Positions 26,831 to 36,478 of a DNA stretch of 64,000 nucleotides are shown piece after piece. Under the pieces are notes generated by a model. That model was not told the DNA's origin. It searched no databases and saw nothing but the letters and a program-made list of their open reading frames with translations. The stretch's first letter is position 1. Each line of letters opens with the position of its first letter. Position numbers and translations under genes: made by a program. The stretch comes from an uncultured Flavobacteriales bacterium (lineage in GTDB: Bacteria; Bacteroidota; Bacteroidia; Flavobacteriales_G; Salibacteraceae), in the NCBI GenBank assembly GCA_937899835.1, contig CALCCE010000291.1:1-64000 (forward strand), given 5' to 3'.

Positions 26831-28027
26831 ATGTACAATGCTAAATTGTGGCTTGGAATAGCCCTGTTGGCCTTTTGTTTCGTTAGCTGTGAAGAAGACG
26901 AAGAGCCAGAACCCGAACCAGGAACTACATCCGGAGGAACGGTTACCCTGGACTGTGATTATTTTACTACTGCCCGAGTTCTCGCCGATAACCCTGATGT
27001 TGCGGTAGATTATTTGGTACCCTGTAGGGCTGAGGTAACTGCTTCTTTGGTCATTGAGCCTGGGGTGGTCATTGCTTTTGCTACCGATGCCGGCTTACGC
27101 ATCAGGGGCCAAGGGTCAATTTCCGCCATAGGACAACTCCAAGAGCCGATTGTTTTTCAAGGGGAAACCGAAACCAAAGGTTCCTGGACAGGGATTTTAG
27201 TTGAAACCAACAATGTGTCCAATCAGCTTTCACAGGTAGAAGTGAAACATGCTGGTGGTGCGGCTTTCACTTCCATTTATCGAGCGGGTAGTGTTACCCT
27301 TGGATCTAATTCCCGGCTCAGCCTTACTAATTCATTGATAACTGAAGGAGAAACATATGGACTGTCTGCCAATTGTGGAGATTGCAAGTTAGAGTTCATG
27401 GGAAATGTCATTAACGACACTGAAACGCCAGTAGTTATTGCTAGCCTAATGGCTCACAGTTTAGGTGGCAACGGTGATATGGCAGGCAATACCAATGACT
27501 TTGTGGAAGTCTTGATCGGATCAAGCGGCATTACCGATGAAGTGGCGTGGCAAATGTTGTCCATTCCTTATCGTGTAGTTCAACCAGGTTTGTTTAGCAA
27601 CCTTGTGGTTGGGGCCAGTGGTGGTTTGACTATCGAAGAAGGTGTAACCGTTGAATTTGGTCCTAATGTTGGAATCGGTACTGCTGATAATGGATACTTA
27701 AACATTGCCGGTACGATGCAAAACCCAGTCATTCTCACCGGAGCAACAGAAGCTCCTGGCGCGTGGAAGGGAATCGGATACTTAAGCGACAACATCAACA
27801 ACCGCATTACCCACGCAGAGATTTCCTACGCAGGAAGTGGAGATTGGGGATCGTTTGTTTCCGTTGAAGGCACCATTATGATGTGGAGTTCCAGCCGACT
27901 CGACATTAGCAATTCCATTCTTCGGGATGGTGGTGCTCCCTGCGGCATTGAAGCAACTAACTTCGGCATTAACCTCACCAATACCAACAACACATTCACC
28001 AATATCACTACGGATGTGTGTATGTGA
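26831..28027 (+). CDS. Surface lipoprotein with parallel beta-helix
   Basis: 398 residues. Lipobox FVSC at 17-20; the mature N-terminus is Cys followed by EEDEEPEPEPG, an acidic stretch like the lipoprotein export signal that sends Bacteroidota lipoproteins to the cell surface. Then a right-handed beta-helix-like body made of two similar halves (~45-215 and ~225-398), each with a VIEPGVVIAF/TIEEGVTVEF start, a GTMQNPVILTG-type rung (IGQLQEPIVFQG in the first half) and a GSWTGI/GAWKGI-type turn. Such folds occur in adhesins and polysaccharide-active proteins; no catalytic residues stand out. It may be regulated by the adjacent LytTR system (position only). Confidence 0.82.
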   Translation: MYNAKLWLGIALLAFCFVSCEEDEEPEPEPGTTSGGTVTLDCDYFTTARVLADNPDVAVDYLVPCRAEVTASLVIEPGVVIAFATDAGLRIRGQGSISAIGQLQEPIVFQGETETKGSWTGILVETNNVSNQLSQVEVKHAGGAAFTSIYRAGSVTLGSNSRLSLTNSLITEGETYGLSANCGDCKLEFMGNVINDTETPVVIASLMAHSLGGNGDMAGNTNDFVEVLIGSSGITDEVAWQMLSIPYRVVQPGLFSNLVVGASGGLTIEEGVTVEFGPNVGIGTADNGYLNIAGTMQNPVILTGATEAPGAWKGIGYLSDNINNRITHAEISYAGSGDWGSFVSVEGTIMMWSSSRLDISNSILRDGGAPCGIEATNFGINLTNTNNTFTNITTDVCM

Positions 28028-28129
28028 GCACGCTTGGAGACAGCGTTGGAAATAGGTGTTCAGATTATACTCTAATCCCAGAGTTAGAAGTAAGACTACT
28101 TCTTCTCCCGTCTTGAACGACCTATTGCA

Positions 28130-28168
28130 CAAAGAGCCGGGCGCATCACCCCGGCTCTTTGCTATTTT
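28130..28168 (+). terminator. Strong intrinsic terminator of the beta-helix lipoprotein gene
   Basis: A 12-bp perfect stem CAAAGAGCCGGG / CCCGGCTCTTTG with an 8-base loop, followed by CTATTTTA. Lies ~100 bases after the lipoprotein stop. Confidence 0.85.
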
Positions 28169-28307
28169 ATAAAGTGATGATTGAACCGTTGCCATTGCTC
28201 ATTTGAACCTCTATGATCCATAGGTGTACTTAATGAAACGCATCTTAAACACTAGGCTGAAAAGGTGTATGGTGCGGTTCTATTAGGTTTAGTTTAGCGA
28301 TTCAGCC
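28169..28307 (+). other. Interval between two forward terminators
   Basis: About 140 bases between two forward-facing terminators. It has one short forward frame (17 codons from ATG at 28233, MKRILNTRLKRCMVRFY) and a near-match -7 box TAGGTTTA close to 28284-28291. It may encode a small RNA or peptide, or the second terminator may simply be a backup. Confidence 0.25.
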
Positions 28308-28341
28308 AACGGCCGTTTTCCCAAGAGAGCGGCCGTTTTTT
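28308..28341 (+). terminator. Second intrinsic terminator
   Basis: An 8-bp stem AACGGCCG / CGGCCGTT with a 14-base loop and a T tract directly after the stem. On the opposite strand there is no T run behind it, so it acts forward only. Confidence 0.65.
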
Positions 28342-28431
28342 AATGAACCAACGACTCAAAGGTTGGCGCTTTGGCTAAGCAGTAAGGAACAGTGTTTGAA
28401 AGAACCCAATAGGGGAAAGAAAAATCTCGAT

Positions 28432-29814
28432 TTAGTAAGCGTTGCGCTCTCCGCGTATCATGTTGAAGACCGTCATCAGGGTCAACCGTAAATCAAAGAA
28501 GAACGACCAGTTTTCGAGGTAGAAGATGTCCATCTTCACTCGGTTCCGCATTTCTTCAGGGTCTTTGGTTTCTCCCCGGTATCCTTTTACCTGAGAGAGC
28601 CCCGAAATTCCTGGTTTTACAGACAACCGGTAGCGGTACTTGTGAATGAGCTCCATGTATTGCCCATCAGTTTCCATAGCGTGTGGTCGCGGCCCGATAA
28701 TGGACATGTTACCCAGCAGAACGTTGATGAATTGAGGCAATTCATCGATGTTGGTTTTGCGTAAAAATTTGCCAATGCGTGTTACGCGGGGATCGTTTCG
28801 GGTGGCCTGTTGAAATTCCGCATTCCGCCGGTGATACATGGTGCGAAACTTCCAGCACCAGAATTTTTTACCATTGAAGCCCGATCGGCGTTGGAAGAAG
28901 AATACCGGTCCGCGAGAATCCAATTTGATCAAAAGCGCAATGAGAGGAAATAACCAAGAAAGTACCAAGGCGAATACACCGAGACTAAACACCACATCAA
29001 AAGCGCGTTTCAACAATTGGTTGGTGGCATCGTCTAAGGGTGAAGATTTGATCACCATCACCGGGCAATTCCGATAATAGTCGATTTTAAATTTCTTGAA
29101 ATGGTGGACCCGTTTGGCGTGAGGTAAGAATTTGATTCGGATGAGGTGGTTTTCTGCGAAATCGATCAATTCATCAATTTGCTCGTTGGCCACACTCGAC
29201 ATCGAACAGTAAATTTCGTCGATTGGGTTTTCGGCTACGTACTGTTTCAATTCTTTGATTGAACCCAAAGCGTAACGACCACTTGGATTTTGATCATCAA
29301 AAAATCCCTGGAAACGAAATCCATATTCGGGATGCAATTCAAGCATTTCCTGAAACTCGCGTGCGGCTTCTCCCGAACCTACAATCACCACTTTGCGTGT
29401 GAAGTGGCCCACCTGACGGCTAATGCGAAGCAGTAACACTGATACTCCCCGCCAAATCGGCATTAGCGCAAAAAGTGCGATGTAAATCTGAGCCAATTCC
29501 ATTTGGGCATTGGGAAACATCCCGGTAATGCCTAAAATGGATTCCATCAGTAAAAAATGGAGCAACAGATAATTGACCACTTTGCTGAAAATCTTCAAAC
29601 CGGTGGTGACCCTATAGATGGAGTAAAGCTTTGTGACTGTGGCAGAAATAATGGCCGATCCGTTGGCGGCTAGCACAAGCCAAATCAATGAATTAGAGGG
29701 ACCAGTCTCGCCAGGGGAATATCCTATGAATCCAATTCCGAAAACCAGGTTGAGCAAGATGGCATCGCCAATCAAACTAATTGTTCTGGAAAATCGAAGA
29801 AATTGGAGTTTCAT
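28432..29814 (-). CDS. Polyprenyl-phosphate phosphosugar transferase (initiating enzyme, WbaP/WcaJ type)
   Basis: 460 residues. Transfers a sugar-1-phosphate to undecaprenyl phosphate, the first committed step of exopolysaccharide or O-antigen repeat-unit assembly. N-terminal membrane helices (~10-130), a Rossmann-like CoA-binding_3 domain (~140-245, KVVIVGSGEAAREF), one more membrane segment (~280-300) and the catalytic bacterial sugar transferase domain: KRAFDVVFSL, DSRGPVFFFQRRSG, WKFRTM, FLRKTNIDELPQF, MSIIGPRPHAMETD, VKPGISGLSQVKGYRGET. It is separated by a 378-base gap from the rest of the polysaccharide operon on the same strand, so it is probably transcribed separately. Confidence 0.93.
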   Translation of the reverse strand: MKLQFLRFSRTISLIGDAILLNLVFGIGFIGYSPGETGPSNSLIWLVLAANGSAIISATVTKLYSIYRVTTGLKIFSKVVNYLLLHFLLMESILGITGMFPNAQMELAQIYIALFALMPIWRGVSVLLLRISRQVGHFTRKVVIVGSGEAAREFQEMLELHPEYGFRFQGFFDDQNPSGRYALGSIKELKQYVAENPIDEIYCSMSSVANEQIDELIDFAENHLIRIKFLPHAKRVHHFKKFKIDYYRNCPVMVIKSSPLDDATNQLLKRAFDVVFSLGVFALVLSWLFPLIALLIKLDSRGPVFFFQRRSGFNGKKFWCWKFRTMYHRRNAEFQQATRNDPRVTRIGKFLRKTNIDELPQFINVLLGNMSIIGPRPHAMETDGQYMELIHKYRYRLSVKPGISGLSQVKGYRGETKDPEEMRNRVKMDIFYLENWSFFFDLRLTLMTVFNMIRGERNAY

Positions 29815-30192
29815 AATGCATTAAATCGTATCGAAACTTTGTTCGCACAAAATTCTAAAATCTATAATTCTTAGACGTAGGTTTTTCGCTTATGGTTGGC
29901 AGATTTCTTAGTTTTTTTGGTAGAAATCAATTTACATCGGAGTTTGGATAACTTTTTGAAAAGAAATGTAAACCGATTAAAGCTTTTAATATTGGAAACC
30001 TAATTTGTGTTTGCGGTAGGTGTGCGCAGTTGCTTTGTCGGATTAGCAACAGACTTTGCCCGATAAATGTTTGGTTTGATCCGTTAAATAGAATTTTAGA
30101 CCGAAAATAGATTTGGCAAAATCAGGGAATGGCACTTGGATGGAAGTGCGGCCCATTCTGTACCATTCAGTTCTTAATCTTGGATACACATT
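29815..30192. other. AT-rich intergenic region before the phosphosugar transferase gene
   Basis: 378 bases, AT-rich, no frame longer than ~20 codons of interest. Probably holds the regulatory region of the downstream gene. Two near-matches to the -7 consensus on the minus strand (TAGATTTT and TAGGTTTC) but no perfect TAnnTTTG. A 6-bp inverted repeat GCACTT/AAGTGC lies near 30130-30155. Confidence 0.45.
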
Positions 30193-31476
30193 TTAATTCT
30201 TGGAAGGAAGGGAATCCGATATTTTCGGAGTGACCAATAGCAAGCTTCCCCAAAACGCCACCAACAATGTTCCGTGGTGGGTTTCCAAAGTTGATTCGCT
30301 CAAGCTAAAGCTAGCAATAGTTGCCAAGAACAGGAAGGCTATCCATTTTCGTTGTTTCCAAGCCCAAAAAAATAGGGCTCCCCACCAAATTAGTAGTACC
30401 AAAAGACCAACAATGCCAATACTTGCAAGCGTTTCGAGGTATTGATTGTGTAGGTTGTAGCCCAAATATCCATGATCTCCTATATCGGGATTGCCTACAT
30501 ACAGTCCACTTTCACGATAGGTACTGTCCATCGTAGCTTGCACGTCTCCCGGGCCGAGCCCCCCCAGCCAGGCTTTCTCTTCGTGCATAGCTTCCAAACC
30601 CAGGCGCCAAATAACCAGCCGCAAGGTGAGGCCATTGAAAGGAGTACTGTAGACGTAATGATCCATGGTCACCACTTCAAACTGTCCGTCCCAAACGGAT
30701 TGAAAGCGTTTGCGTGTTTCGGGTAGCGCCAATATGATGGTAATGGCAAGTAACAGCATCCCCAGCGTAACGGCAATGCCTTTTCGAGCGCTTCCCCGGC
30801 GGCTAAAACCAACCAAGGCAGCGATGCTACCCAGTACCAGCAGGTTGATAATCATGATTTTGGAGGCCAGAAGTAAAAGGCAGAAGATGAGAAAAGCGGC
30901 CCAGGTTATCAGAAGGCCGGTCTGTATCTTGGTTTTATTGGCTTCCAGCATCCATTGTCCTATCCCCAGCAGGCTCAAAAGCACAAAAGCCGAAAGGTAG
31001 ATGGCGTGCATGCCAATGAAATTGGACAAGTTGTGGTGAAAAAAGAGTTGTGTATTTCCAGCGAAGTCCCACTCTACCCCGGCTCGAATGAGGCAGTATA
31101 TCAATCCCAGGGTGACCGCTCCTGCGAAGGCGCGGAGCAATTGTTTTAGCTGAAGTGGTGATACCACCGGACCGGATGAAATAAGCATGGGAAGCAACCA
31201 AAGCCCGGTCTTTTTTTCCAGGATGAAACCGCCTAAGGCCAAATTTTCAGTGTAGGCTAAAGCAACTGTGTGCAATAGGTAATATGCCAGTGCACCCCAC
31301 CACCAGGAATGGCTTTTCAGCCGTTGCCACTTTTCTCGAAACCGTCCTTCAGCCAGCCAACCCGCGATAACTACCCCCACCATCCAGCTGTTGTAATGCT
31401 TGGCAAAAGGCAAGGTGATTACCACCAGGAGCAATCCGGCAAAATAGAGTTTTTCGTACCAGGCGCTTTTTTTCAT
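30193..31476 (-). CDS. O-antigen ligase family protein (WaaL/Wzy_C type)
   Basis: 427 residues from ATG 31476; a slightly longer frame begins with a TTG two codons earlier and is not needed. About ten membrane helices and a large periplasmic loop (~250-340), with the family signature around YNLHNQYLETLASIGIVGLLVL. Such proteins either ligate the finished polymer to lipid A core or another acceptor, or polymerise repeat units. It is the last gene of the seven-gene minus-strand operon; only two bases separate it from the preceding glycosyltransferase stop. A second, different polymerase-like gene lies three genes upstream, so this one is more likely the ligase (inference). Confidence 0.82.
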   Translation of the reverse strand: MKKSAWYEKLYFAGLLLVVITLPFAKHYNSWMVGVVIAGWLAEGRFREKWQRLKSHSWWWGALAYYLLHTVALAYTENLALGGFILEKKTGLWLLPMLISSGPVVSPLQLKQLLRAFAGAVTLGLIYCLIRAGVEWDFAGNTQLFFHHNLSNFIGMHAIYLSAFVLLSLLGIGQWMLEANKTKIQTGLLITWAAFLIFCLLLLASKIMIINLLVLGSIAALVGFSRRGSARKGIAVTLGMLLLAITIILALPETRKRFQSVWDGQFEVVTMDHYVYSTPFNGLTLRLVIWRLGLEAMHEEKAWLGGLGPGDVQATMDSTYRESGLYVGNPDIGDHGYLGYNLHNQYLETLASIGIVGLLVLLIWWGALFFWAWKQRKWIAFLFLATIASFSLSESTLETHHGTLLVAFWGSLLLVTPKISDSLPSKN

Positions 31477-31478
31477 TT

Positions 31479-32573
31479 TCAAGAGTGCACCAACTGATGC
31501 ATCATGGCTTCGTATTGATCAACGATGCCTGGCCAATTGAATTTTTCGGTGATTTTGGTCCTGTTGGCTTCAATCCTTGGCGCTTCAGCTTCTCCTTTAA
31601 CGACTGTATTAAGCACTTCACTCACCTCATCTTCGTCGGAAAAATAATAGGCATCGGTACCCAGCACTGAAGCATTGAAAGGATTTTGGTGGGCACAGAT
31701 CAAAGCATTAGAGGCCATGGCCTCTAGCAAGGAAGGATTTGTGCCTCCCACCGAATGACCATGAAAATAAAGATTGCTGAAGTGTCGCAGGTGATCCAAT
31801 TTATTCAAATCGTAAATGGCTCCCAGGAACCGAATGCTCTCGGAGGCATATTCTGCGTACCATTGTTTTCCATGGGTTGTTTTTTCATGTCCCCCAATCA
31901 CGATGAGTGGCCGGTGAATATCGGCCATCCTACGACCCTTTAGAATGGTTTCAACGTTGTTTTCCGGTTCCATCCTGGCGATCAGCAAATCATATTCGCC
32001 CGGCTTAAGGTTCCACTCTTCTAGCAAGGAGGGATCTTGAGGGTTGGCCAGGTCGGCACCGTAGGCGATGTAGGTAGAGTCGACAAAGTATTTTCTTTTC
32101 AGGTAATCTTTAATGCCAATGGAATCAGAGATTAACCCGTGGCTGGTCCTTACTGCCAACCATTCTGCCATTTGCAAGAAAAGTTGAACCGAAGGTCTGT
32201 ATTTGCTCCGCAACCACTCCAGGCCATCCATGTTGGTGGCAATTTTCGTGCCTTTGGGAAACAGAAAATACCAAATGGAACTGCTGGTATACCCCAATTG
32301 GAGAATCAAGTCGAATTTCCGCTTCCGGCTGTCCCGGATGCAATTTAGATCATACAAGAACTGTCCTGCAGTTCCATAGCGGTGTTCGGGATCGTTTTGA
32401 TGGAGCAGGTGTACCCCGTTCCAGGTGTCTTTTTGGTATGGGTGATTGTGTGAATTGTATACATACACCTCATGTCCTTTCTCCACCAATCCTACGGAGA
32501 GGTATTCGGCCAATTGCTCAAATCCTCCATAATGGTTGGGAATACCTCGAGTTCCTAAAATGGCAATTTTCAT
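31479..32573 (-). CDS. DUF1972-type glycosyltransferase (GT4/GT1, rhamnosyltransferase-like)
   Basis: 364 residues from ATG 32573 (MKIAILGTRGIPNHYGGFEQ), which overlaps the upstream stop by four bases (ATGA), as do most junctions in this operon; the longer frame starts with GTG and is rejected. The N-terminal GTRGIPNHYGGFE motif is the DUF1972 signature found in WchF-type rhamnosyltransferases. GT-B fold with C-terminal nucleotide-sugar domain (LLIARMEPENNVETIL, GTNPSLLEAMAS with the catalytic-side Glu). Cytoplasmic; adds a sugar to the lipid-linked repeat unit. Confidence 0.9.
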   Translation of the reverse strand: MKIAILGTRGIPNHYGGFEQLAEYLSVGLVEKGHEVYVYNSHNHPYQKDTWNGVHLLHQNDPEHRYGTAGQFLYDLNCIRDSRKRKFDLILQLGYTSSSIWYFLFPKGTKIATNMDGLEWLRSKYRPSVQLFLQMAEWLAVRTSHGLISDSIGIKDYLKRKYFVDSTYIAYGADLANPQDPSLLEEWNLKPGEYDLLIARMEPENNVETILKGRRMADIHRPLIVIGGHEKTTHGKQWYAEYASESIRFLGAIYDLNKLDHLRHFSNLYFHGHSVGGTNPSLLEAMASNALICAHQNPFNASVLGTDAYYFSDEDEVSEVLNTVVKGEAEAPRIEANRTKITEKFNWPGIVDQYEAMMHQLVHS

Positions 32574-33664
32574 GGGGCTTTTATATGATTGAGGGTCCAC
32601 TCGTAAGCCTCTTTGGTTTTAGAGGCTGCACGATCCCAGGTATATTCGTTGAGAATGCGCTCCCGCAAATTTTCGGAAAAAGGAGCACGATAGGCCTGAT
32701 CAATGGCCGCACGAATGGAGGCAACGGAGTCTGGCTCACAATAGAAAGCATCCTCCTGAAAATATTCTGTAGTGTCTCCGCGGTCGGTAATCACCAACTG
32801 GCAGCCCAACACTCCGGCTTCAAGGTTCGACAAACCTGTTGTTTCAAACCAACTGGGTACCACGTGTACCCTGGCTTTTAAATACCAGGCTACTAACTCT
32901 TCTTGTGGTAGGTGGGGAACAAACGCCACATTTTCGCCGGCGGCTCTTTGGCATTCCTCGTAATAGTCGAGGTGATTAGCAGCGGGTTTGCCCACAATGG
33001 TAAGGGAGTAATCGCTATTTCGAATGGCTTGGATGAGCGCCAACTGGTTTTTATACTGTTCGATGCGGCCAACGGCAAGCAACCCCTTACGATCGCTTGG
33101 AGTAGGAATCGCCGTTTGGCCAAACCGGTCGGTATCTATGGCATTGGGAATAACCCGGTAGGGGCGTTCAACTCCGTAATCTCGTACCAGCCGTTGGTAT
33201 TCGCTGTGGGAGTTGGGCAATAGACAAGCCGATCGGTTCAATAAGTAGCGAATGCTGTTTCGATGGCCTCGCCACAAATAACTGCGGCTGTTGATGGGTT
33301 CGCCATTTTTTATCCTTCGGGCGATGGCCTTCACAAATTCGACCGTATCCCGGTTGGTAGTTCGGCTGAGCCAACCCACCATTCCTTTGCGGTAATTTTT
33401 ATCATACTCGCTGTAGTCTACAAAAATGGTAGATAGTACTATGGGGCAACTGGCTTTGCGGGCATGCCGAAGCAAATCGGCCGGGCGAATGATATTGAAA
33501 AAATGAATCAGGTCATATGCTGCATATTGAAGCTGCTCATGCGCCAACCGAATGTCTACAGAAACACCGATTTTTCGAAGGCTGGCAGCGGTTTGCTCCA
33601 ACTGAATGGTATCTCCCCCAGGACTTGAAAATAGAGTTGATCGAGACAAAAAAGCCACCTTCAT
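32570..33664 (-). CDS. GT4-family glycosyltransferase
   Basis: 364 residues, GT-B fold. N-terminal acceptor domain with SSPGGDTIQLEQTAASLRK; C-terminal donor domain with LLAVGRIEQYKNQLALIQAI, and the E-x7-E-type region in VVPSWFETTGLSNLEAGVLGCQLVITDRG. Overlaps both neighbours by four bases (ATGA). Sugar specificity cannot be read from sequence. Confidence 0.88.
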   Translation of the reverse strand: MKVAFLSRSTLFSSPGGDTIQLEQTAASLRKIGVSVDIRLAHEQLQYAAYDLIHFFNIIRPADLLRHARKASCPIVLSTIFVDYSEYDKNYRKGMVGWLSRTTNRDTVEFVKAIARRIKNGEPINSRSYLWRGHRNSIRYLLNRSACLLPNSHSEYQRLVRDYGVERPYRVIPNAIDTDRFGQTAIPTPSDRKGLLAVGRIEQYKNQLALIQAIRNSDYSLTIVGKPAANHLDYYEECQRAAGENVAFVPHLPQEELVAWYLKARVHVVPSWFETTGLSNLEAGVLGCQLVITDRGDTTEYFQEDAFYCEPDSVASIRAAIDQAYRAPFSENLRERILNEYTWDRAASKTKEAYEWTLNHIKAP

Positions 33665-34902
33665 GATACTTGAGGTGTTTTTTGAGTCTCGCTACGTTCC
33701 AACTCAATCGCCTCGCGATCGAAATAAATACAGCAAGGGGTAAAAGCAATGATCCACAATACATACTCGGCCATGTTGGTGAGGAAGCTTCCGGTGAGCT
33801 GGTAGAGAAAGATGTAGATGAAAATCAGGGTGCGGTAATAGTTGCGAAACACCCTTGTTTTGAAAAAGAGGTATACCTGAATGCCCAAACGAAGCACCAA
33901 ACCCAGAAGGCCAAATGTACCCAGGGTTTCGCCCACGGCAGAAGGAATTCGGGTGATGCGAATGTCGTCTCCGGCATAGTGGTAATACTCTCGAATAACC
34001 GTTTCTCCCAAGATTTTGATCTGGCCTAAGCCAGCTCCAAACCACAAGCTTTTCTCTTTAGCAATGAGGTAAGCCAGCATCATAGCATCGGTTGTTCTGC
34101 CCTGTCCTGAAGAGTCTTTTCCAGTGAACAAGTTGCTAATCCGTTTGAAAAGCGGGTTGTCGGGATAGGCAATGAGCAGCGCAAAAAGCCCAATAACACC
34201 GACAACCACTAAGGTCGAAAGCCCAACAAAAATGCGCTGTTTGTGAATCAATCGCTTAAAATGAAAAATAAAAAAGAGCAGAAGAGTGATGGCGAGCGTA
34301 GCGATTACGCCCAGCGAAAAAGACAGCAGTAGTGGAACCAACAACAAAACCGAATAGCTGACAATAACCCTTATTGGATAGGGTTTGAAAAGCATTTTGG
34401 TAATAAAGTACAGAATGATCGGTACCAGCAACGAACTGTAATAAGAGGGTTCGTAGGTGAGCAGTTCGAGGCGGGGAAAGTTTTGAATCTCCCGGGTGAG
34501 GTGTCTAACCGTCCACAAGCTCTCCTTGGCGGGGGTAAAATAAACGCCAATGGCGATGAGCACAAATACAAAGTTGAAGAGGAGCAGGCGCGAAAACAGC
34601 CACTCCAGGCGCTGGTATTTCTTGAAAAAATGATAGACCGCATACCCAAACAGGTAGACAGATACCAGCAGTACCAGCGATTTTAGGTAGTAGACCAGCA
34701 CCACCCCCTGAAACAAGTGGACCACTAAGAATGGAAGTAGAAACACCAGAAACTTGAGTTCAATCTGGCGGCCACCGTTCTTGTAGATGTACCAGTAAAA
34801 CAGTGGGGTCATGAAAAAGGTGTAGGTAAACCCCTCGGGCAACGCAAAGGAGTTGAAGAAAAAGTAGATCAACGCCACCAACAGGTACTTGTCTACTTTC
34901 AT
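33661..34902 (-). CDS. O-antigen polymerase-like membrane protein (Wzy)
   Basis: 413 residues with ~11 membrane helices. The loop LLTYEPSYYSSLLVP (~147-161) and the large periplasmic loop with GAGLGQIKILGETVIREYYHYAGDD (~290-315), with GQGRTTDAMM just before it, are typical of Wzy-type polymerases, where conserved Arg residues act. Predicted to join lipid-linked repeat units in the periplasm. Overlaps both neighbours by four bases. Assignment rests on topology and context; primary similarity in this family is always low. Confidence 0.78.
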   Translation of the reverse strand: MKVDKYLLVALIYFFFNSFALPEGFTYTFFMTPLFYWYIYKNGGRQIELKFLVFLLPFLVVHLFQGVVLVYYLKSLVLLVSVYLFGYAVYHFFKKYQRLEWLFSRLLLFNFVFVLIAIGVYFTPAKESLWTVRHLTREIQNFPRLELLTYEPSYYSSLLVPIILYFITKMLFKPYPIRVIVSYSVLLLVPLLLSFSLGVIATLAITLLLFFIFHFKRLIHKQRIFVGLSTLVVVGVIGLFALLIAYPDNPLFKRISNLFTGKDSSGQGRTTDAMMLAYLIAKEKSLWFGAGLGQIKILGETVIREYYHYAGDDIRITRIPSAVGETLGTFGLLGLVLRLGIQVYLFFKTRVFRNYYRTLIFIYIFLYQLTGSFLTNMAEYVLWIIAFTPCCIYFDREAIELERSETQKTPQVS

Positions 34903-35726
34903 CGAGCCTTGGTTTTAGAAACCGGTGCCAGGCGGCTGCGGTAAAATTGTAAGAGCTTGGACAAGCCGGATTGCTCCAGACTACGAACGAGGCGAATGCT
35001 GGCGGTCTGTTTCCAAAACCACAGTTGGTGGTTCAGGCGTTTCCCCAGATGCAGGTCTTTCGCTTTGCGCACTTCCTGACAGCCCAGGCGCCAGTTTTGA
35101 TCGCTGATTCCGGCATCTTGCATGTTGGCCAATACTCGGTCAAGGTAGACAAAACGGGCACCACCTTGTCGAAAACGGAGCAACAATTCGAAGTCCATCG
35201 CACACCGAAAGTCCTCGTTGAAAAATCCCAACCGTTGGTACAAATCGTTTCTCACAAACGTAGCAGGGTGATTCAGGGTCATTTCAAGGTGCAGGCGCTC
35301 GTGCGATGCACCGTATGCGTAACCTGCCTCATCACCTTTCCAAAATTGGAGTTTGCCATACACCACATCTGCTGCCTGGCTGGCTTCTATCACCGATCGA
35401 AGGGCACCTTCCGTATACCAATCGTCGGCATTGATGAATCCGATCCACTCGCCTTTGCATTGGGCCAGGCCCTTGTTGAAAGCGTTGCTAATCCCACTGT
35501 CGGGTTCACTGGTGAAGTAGGCCAATTGGGAAGCATATTTTTCAATGATATTCACCGATCCGTCGGTAGAACCGCCATCAATCACAATGTACTCCACGTT
35601 GGGGTAATCCTGTTGAAGTACCGAATGCATCGCTCGCTCGAGGTATTGACGCCCATTGTAAACAATCGTCACAATGCTAACCAAAGGGTGCTCGGCGGAG
35701 GGTGGTATGGTAGCGTTGGGGCACAT
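34899..35726 (-). CDS. GT2-family glycosyltransferase
   Basis: 275 residues. GT-A fold: VSIVTIVYNGRQYLERAMHS at 16-35, IDGGSTDGS, DSGISNAFNKGL, and the metal-binding NADDW (the D-x-D position). Resembles WcaA/colanic-type glycosyltransferases. The catalytic-base region is CAMDFELLLRF. Cytoplasmic, no membrane helix. Overlaps the polymerase gene by four bases; two bases separate it from the FkbM gene. Confidence 0.9.
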   Translation of the reverse strand: MCPNATIPPSAEHPLVSIVTIVYNGRQYLERAMHSVLQQDYPNVEYIVIDGGSTDGSVNIIEKYASQLAYFTSEPDSGISNAFNKGLAQCKGEWIGFINADDWYTEGALRSVIEASQAADVVYGKLQFWKGDEAGYAYGASHERLHLEMTLNHPATFVRNDLYQRLGFFNEDFRCAMDFELLLRFRQGGARFVYLDRVLANMQDAGISDQNWRLGCQEVRKAKDLHLGKRLNHQLWFWKQTASIRLVRSLEQSGLSKLLQFYRSRLAPVSKTKAR

Positions 35727-35728
35727 GC

Positions 35729-36466
35729 CTATGGGGCCGACGGATCTTTGCTGCGGTTGAGAAACAGGCCGTTCATTTGTAGAATGCGGTAGTCTTTGGG
35801 ATCTCTGAATTCTGAGGCCATGTTGAACAGCGAAAAGTTCAGCTCGTCCATGCGGTTGATCAATTCCTGATACAGCGGGCCATTTTCATACAAAGGAACC
35901 ATTGAAAGCTCCAACTCTACTAGCGTGATGTCTGGTAGCTCTTGCAAAGCTCCTTCGATCACTTCGCGTTCAAAGCCTTGTACATCTACTTTTAAAAATA
36001 CAGATCGGTGCTTTTGACGCAACTCGGGGGGCAAAACTTCACGGAGTGGTACTACTTTAATCGTTTCCTGATCGATGTACCGGGACGTTTCTGCGGCACT
36101 TTGATGGGTGGTGTGCATGCCCAACAACGAGCTGCTGTAGGTGTTTTCTGAGATGTTGATGGTCGATTCACCGGGTTCTCGTCCGATGGCGACATGGTGC
36201 ACCTCCCAAAGTGGATCCGCCTGCGCATTGGCTTTCAATTGGGCAAACACTTTGCTTAAAGGCTCGCAGGAAATGATCTTGCCACGGTAGCCCATTTTGC
36301 GGAGGTGAGTAGCAAACTGACCGGAGTTCCCTCCGATGTCCAACACCAAATCGATGTTTAGCCGGTTCAACTGAAAAGCCAATAGTGCCTCATCCGAATT
36401 TTGAGGCGAATAGCGTTTCACCATAATGCCTTGCTGCTGCAAGAATTTGATCAGTGTCTTTTTCAT
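35729..36466 (-). CDS. FkbM-family methyltransferase
   Basis: 245 residues from ATG 36466 (MKKTLIKFLQQQG); two upstream codons begin with TTG and are discarded. SAM-binding LVLDIGGNSGQFATHLRK, acidic post-strand-2 residue in IISCEPLSKVF, and the FkbM-typical KVDVQGFEREVIEGA. Probably O-methylates a sugar of the polysaccharide repeat unit; this follows from its place within the operon. Methyl capping could also end chain growth. Confidence 0.9.
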   Translation of the reverse strand: MKKTLIKFLQQQGIMVKRYSPQNSDEALLAFQLNRLNIDLVLDIGGNSGQFATHLRKMGYRGKIISCEPLSKVFAQLKANAQADPLWEVHHVAIGREPGESTINISENTYSSSLLGMHTTHQSAAETSRYIDQETIKVVPLREVLPPELRQKHRSVFLKVDVQGFEREVIEGALQELPDITLVELELSMVPLYENGPLYQELINRMDELNFSLFNMASEFRDPKDYRILQMNGLFLNRSKDPSAP

Positions 36467-36478
36467 GTTCAATAACGT

